Assembly (NCBI RefSeq): GCF_002753895.1
Contig: NZ_NJER01000001.1
Coordinates: 558,001-622,000, forward strand
From: Halobacteriovorax sp. JY17
Lineage (GTDB): Bacteria; Bdellovibrionota; Bacteriovoracia; Bacteriovoracales; Bacteriovoracaceae
Length of the DNA: 64,000 nucleotides
Direction: 5' to 3'
The translations under genes and the position numbers were made by a program. This document shows positions 61,820 through 64,000 of the stretch, piece by piece. The notes under the pieces were generated by a model, which did not search any database, was not told where the DNA came from, and saw only the letters and a program-made list of their open reading frames with translations. Each line of letters begins with the position of its first letter. The first letter of the stretch is position 1.

Positions 61820-62697
61820 GCAGCTTCTCCTTTCTTTTTAAAGAACTTTAGAGGATTAAATTCATGTTTACCAAAAATCCCTCCTGGTCTTAGAAGCATC
61901 AACGTAATAAGTAGAACAGAGTAAATAACCATTCTCCATTCACTAATGGTCTCACCCATAAGTCTTAGAATTTCAGGAAGAAGCGTTAGGATAATTGCTC
62001 CAACAATTGATCCTGTTATAGATCCAAGTCCACCTAGAATTACCATTAAGAGAATGATGACTGAGAACATAAAGGTAAATCCATTTGGATGAAGAAATTG
62101 AGTATAGTGAGCGTAGAGAGAGCCTGCGATACCAGCAAAACCTGCACCAATAACAAAGGCCATAGTTTTATATTTAAAAGTATAAATTCCCATTGAGTCT
62201 GCAGCGATCTCATCTTCTCTAATACTAATGATGGCCCTACCGTGAGTTCCTCTCATAATATTTGCAATAATGAGAACTGTGATGAATACAAAGAGGTAGA
62301 CCCAGAAGAAATTAGTAATCTTTGGAATTCCACTAAAACCTCTTGGGCCACCAATTGAGTCAGTGTTCATAATCACAATACGAATGATTTCTCCAAAACC
62401 TAGAGTGGCAATTGCTAAGTAATCGCCGCGAAGTCTAAGACATGGAACTCCAATAATAAGTCCAGCTATTGATGCTGTGATAAATCCAATGAAGCAGCCT
62501 ATGATTAGGTTTACTTCTGGTGGCACAGGTAATTGCGCGTACACTGTAAAGGCCGCAGCAGAGTAGGCTCCCACTGCCCAAAAACCTGCGTGGCCTAAGC
62601 TGAATTGCCCACAGATTCCATTAATTAAATTAAGGGAAACTGTTAAGATAATATTAATTCCGCTAAGGATACTAAGGTGTAGTAGTAATTCTAACAT
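61816..62697 (-). CDS. livM: Branched-chain amino acid ABC transporter permease LivM
   Basis: 293 residues with about eight membrane helices. GQFSLGHAGFWAVGAYSAA, LRLRGDYLAIATLGFGEI and GGLGSITGSIVGA are the LivM permease motifs, and ISIREDEIAADSMGI is the coupling loop to the ATPases. It forms the inner-membrane channel with LivH. It overlaps both livH (1 nt) and livG (4 nt). Confidence 0.96.
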   Translation of the reverse strand: MLELLLHLSILSGINIILTVSLNLINGICGQFSLGHAGFWAVGAYSAAAFTVYAQLPVPPEVNLIIGCFIGFITASIAGLIIGVPCLRLRGDYLAIATLGFGEIIRIVIMNTDSIGGPRGFSGIPKITNFFWVYLFVFITVLIIANIMRGTHGRAIISIREDEIAADSMGIYTFKYKTMAFVIGAGFAGIAGSLYAHYTQFLHPNGFTFMFSVIILLMVILGGLGSITGSIVGAIILTLLPEILRLMGETISEWRMVIYSVLLITLMLLRPGGIFGKHEFNPLKFFKKKGEAA

Positions 62698-63596
62698 TAC
62701 ACTTTCTCCTTTCTATTCTTACCGAGAATTCCCGCAGGCTTTACTAGTAAGATTAAAATAAGGATGAGAAATGCAATCCCATCTCTATATGTTGATTCCC
62801 AGAAACCAACAACTAGGTTTTCTGCGACTCCTAATGTAAGTCCACCAAGAACAGCTCCTGGTATAATTCCAATACCACCTAGAACTGCAGCAATAAATGC
62901 TTTAAGCCCTGGGATTAGTCCCATCATTGGTTCAACAGTACTGTAATACATCCCAACAAGAACTCCCGCTGCACCGGCCATGGCCGCCCCAATGAAGAAG
63001 GTATAAGAGATAATTTTATTTGTGTCGATTCCCATGAGTTCAGCGGCGTCGTGATTATAACTAGTCGCTTTCATGGCCTTTCCGATTCTAGTTTTATTTA
63101 CTAACCACCAGAGAAAAATCATCAGTACAAAAGTAGTCACAAGAATAATAACTTGGATATTTGAAATCATAATTTCGCCGAAGAACCATGTCTTTTGCTC
63201 AATGGCGGTTGGAAATGCTTTGGGATCAGCTCCAATAACTAGTTGACCAGTATATTGAAAGAAGAGTGATGTTCCAAGTGCCGTAATAAGGGCCGGAATT
63301 CTTCCAGCTGATCTTATCGGTCTATAAACAATTTTTTCAACAATTACTGCAACTATTCCTGAACCTAACATGGCCACTGGAAAAGCTAGGTAGAGAGGAA
63401 GCCCTCCCATAATACAATAGAAGCCAATAAAGCCACCTATCATATAGAATTCACCATGGGCAAAGTTAATTAACTTAATAATACCGTACACCATCGTATA
63501 GCCTAGGGCTATAAGGGCGTAGATACTACCTTGGGTTAGTCCATTAATTAGGTATTGCCCAAGGTCCCAGAAAAAATACATTGTATCTTCACTCAT
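62697..63596 (-). CDS. livH: Branched-chain amino acid ABC transporter permease LivH
   Basis: 299 residues with about eight membrane helices. The family motifs GLTQGSIYALIALGYTMVYGIIKLINFAHGEFYMIG and VLGGIGIIPGAVLGG are present. It pairs with LivM in the inner membrane. AAAGG lies 6 nt before the ATG. It follows livK across a hairpin, a typical arrangement that keeps binding-protein expression higher than that of the membrane subunits. Confidence 0.96.
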   Translation of the reverse strand: MSEDTMYFFWDLGQYLINGLTQGSIYALIALGYTMVYGIIKLINFAHGEFYMIGGFIGFYCIMGGLPLYLAFPVAMLGSGIVAVIVEKIVYRPIRSAGRIPALITALGTSLFFQYTGQLVIGADPKAFPTAIEQKTWFFGEIMISNIQVIILVTTFVLMIFLWWLVNKTRIGKAMKATSYNHDAAELMGIDTNKIISYTFFIGAAMAGAAGVLVGMYYSTVEPMMGLIPGLKAFIAAVLGGIGIIPGAVLGGLTLGVAENLVVGFWESTYRDGIAFLILILILLVKPAGILGKNRKEKV

Positions 63597-63610
63597 ATTT
63601 AACCTTTAAA

Positions 63611-63636
63611 AAATAAAAGGCCCAAATATATGGGCC
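63611..63636 (-). terminator. Partial terminator between livK and livH
   Basis: Minus strand: GGCCCA-TATATT-TGGGCC followed by TTTTATTTTTT. Because livHMGF follow without a clear promoter, it is likely to be a leaky (attenuating) terminator. Confidence 0.75.
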
Positions 63637-63656
63637 CGTTGAACTTTTGAATTTAA

Positions 63657-64000
63657 TTATGGGTTAACTTTAGAATTGAAAACGTTACCACTAGGTGTTG
63701 TTTCCAGAACTACAGCACTCTTTTGAGCATTTCTATCTTTATCAATTGTTATTGATCCAGTTACACCAACAAAATTCTTTGTCGCTAGAATTGCCGCTTG
63801 GATATCTGTGTTCTTAGTTGATTTTGCTTTTGTGATAGCGTCTGCCATGACGAGAATTCCGTCATACCCAAGTGCTGCCATTGCTCCTGGTTGTTGCCCG
63901 TAAGCAGCTTTGTATTCTTTTACGAAGGCCTGAACTTTTTCATCTTTGTCGTCTGGAGCAAAGTGAGAGCTGATATAATTTCCACTAACAGCATCTCCGG
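63657..64000 (-). CDS. livK: Branched-chain amino acid-binding periplasmic protein, C-terminal part
   Basis: The open frame runs past the right edge, so only the last ~114 residues are seen, and the gene is incomplete at its 5' end. FVKEYKAAYGQQPGAMAALGYDGI and the final VGVTGSITIDKDRNAQKSAVVLE, then the end at PSGNVFNSKVNP, are typical of the Peripla_BP_6 proteins of LIV transporters. It delivers substrate to LivHM in the periplasm. First gene of the liv operon. Confidence 0.93.
   Translation of the reverse strand, partial: GDAVSGNYISSHFAPDDKDEKVQAFVKEYKAAYGQQPGAMAALGYDGILVMADAITKAKSTKNTDIQAAILATKNFVGVTGSITIDKDRNAQKSAVVLETTPSGNVFNSKVNP

Noticed and set aside
1-64000. Prophage, insertion sequence, integron, rRNA or tRNA genes
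   Set aside because: No transposase, integrase, phage structural gene, cloverleaf-like or rRNA sequence was seen in intergenic regions, which are mostly short.

Overview
The window is a gene-dense, low-GC chromosomal segment with no mobile element, rRNA, tRNA or CRISPR array that I can see. Many proteins carry signal peptides, lipoboxes or outer-membrane barrel signatures, so the host is Gram-negative with an outer membrane. The menaquinone pathway, a class I lysyl-tRNA synthetase, a LexA-DinB operon and many secreted proteins without recognisable family suggest a marine Bdellovibrionota of the Bacteriovorax/Halobacteriovorax kind. That placement is inference from gene content and composition.

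Layout. 1-6365 (minus) is the N-terminal 2,121 residues of a giant surface protein with eleven tandem ~98-residue Ig/cadherin-like repeats. 6526-9467 (minus) holds release factor 3, an L,D-transpeptidase and a lytic transglycosylase. 9620-16863 is mostly stress and housekeeping: pterin carbinolamine dehydratase, a periplasmic Hsp20-like protein, an XRE-cupin regulator divergent from Fe superoxide dismutase, a Na/Pi symporter, and OhrR divergent from a glutathione peroxidase, both divergent pairs with twin palindromic operators. 16426-18031 pairs a cupredoxin (apparently starting at ATT) with an orphan TadA/CpaF ATPase. 18028-29911 contains envelope proteins, a thioesterase, MurI, enolase and a membrane histidine kinase.

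30392-34167 (minus) is an apparent lexA-dinB-menEH operon in which the last gene is a MenE-MenH fusion. 38959-44449 (minus) is menG-menF-menD-menA-menC, divergent from a polyprenyl diphosphate synthase. Together the two loci encode all classical menaquinone steps except MenB and the DHNA-CoA thioesterase. 45608-53136 carries an Xaa-Pro aminopeptidase, pyrophosphatase, a Cys-rich triplicate protein, a BCCT transporter and class I LysRS. 53120-59096 is a divergent pair of very large unrecognised secreted proteins. 59168-64000 is an aminotransferase followed, on the other strand, by the branched-chain amino acid ABC transporter livK-H-M-G-F.

General features seen by reading: (i) six genes have a TAnAnT-type -10 hexamer exactly 6 nt before ATG with no ribosome binding site, which points to leaderless transcripts; (ii) convergent neighbours often share 4 nt of stop codon; (iii) GGCC is strongly over-represented, including in terminator stems; (iv) two genes have start regions that do not fit standard rules (an ATT start inside a hairpin, and a one-base frame break after a well-placed ATG).
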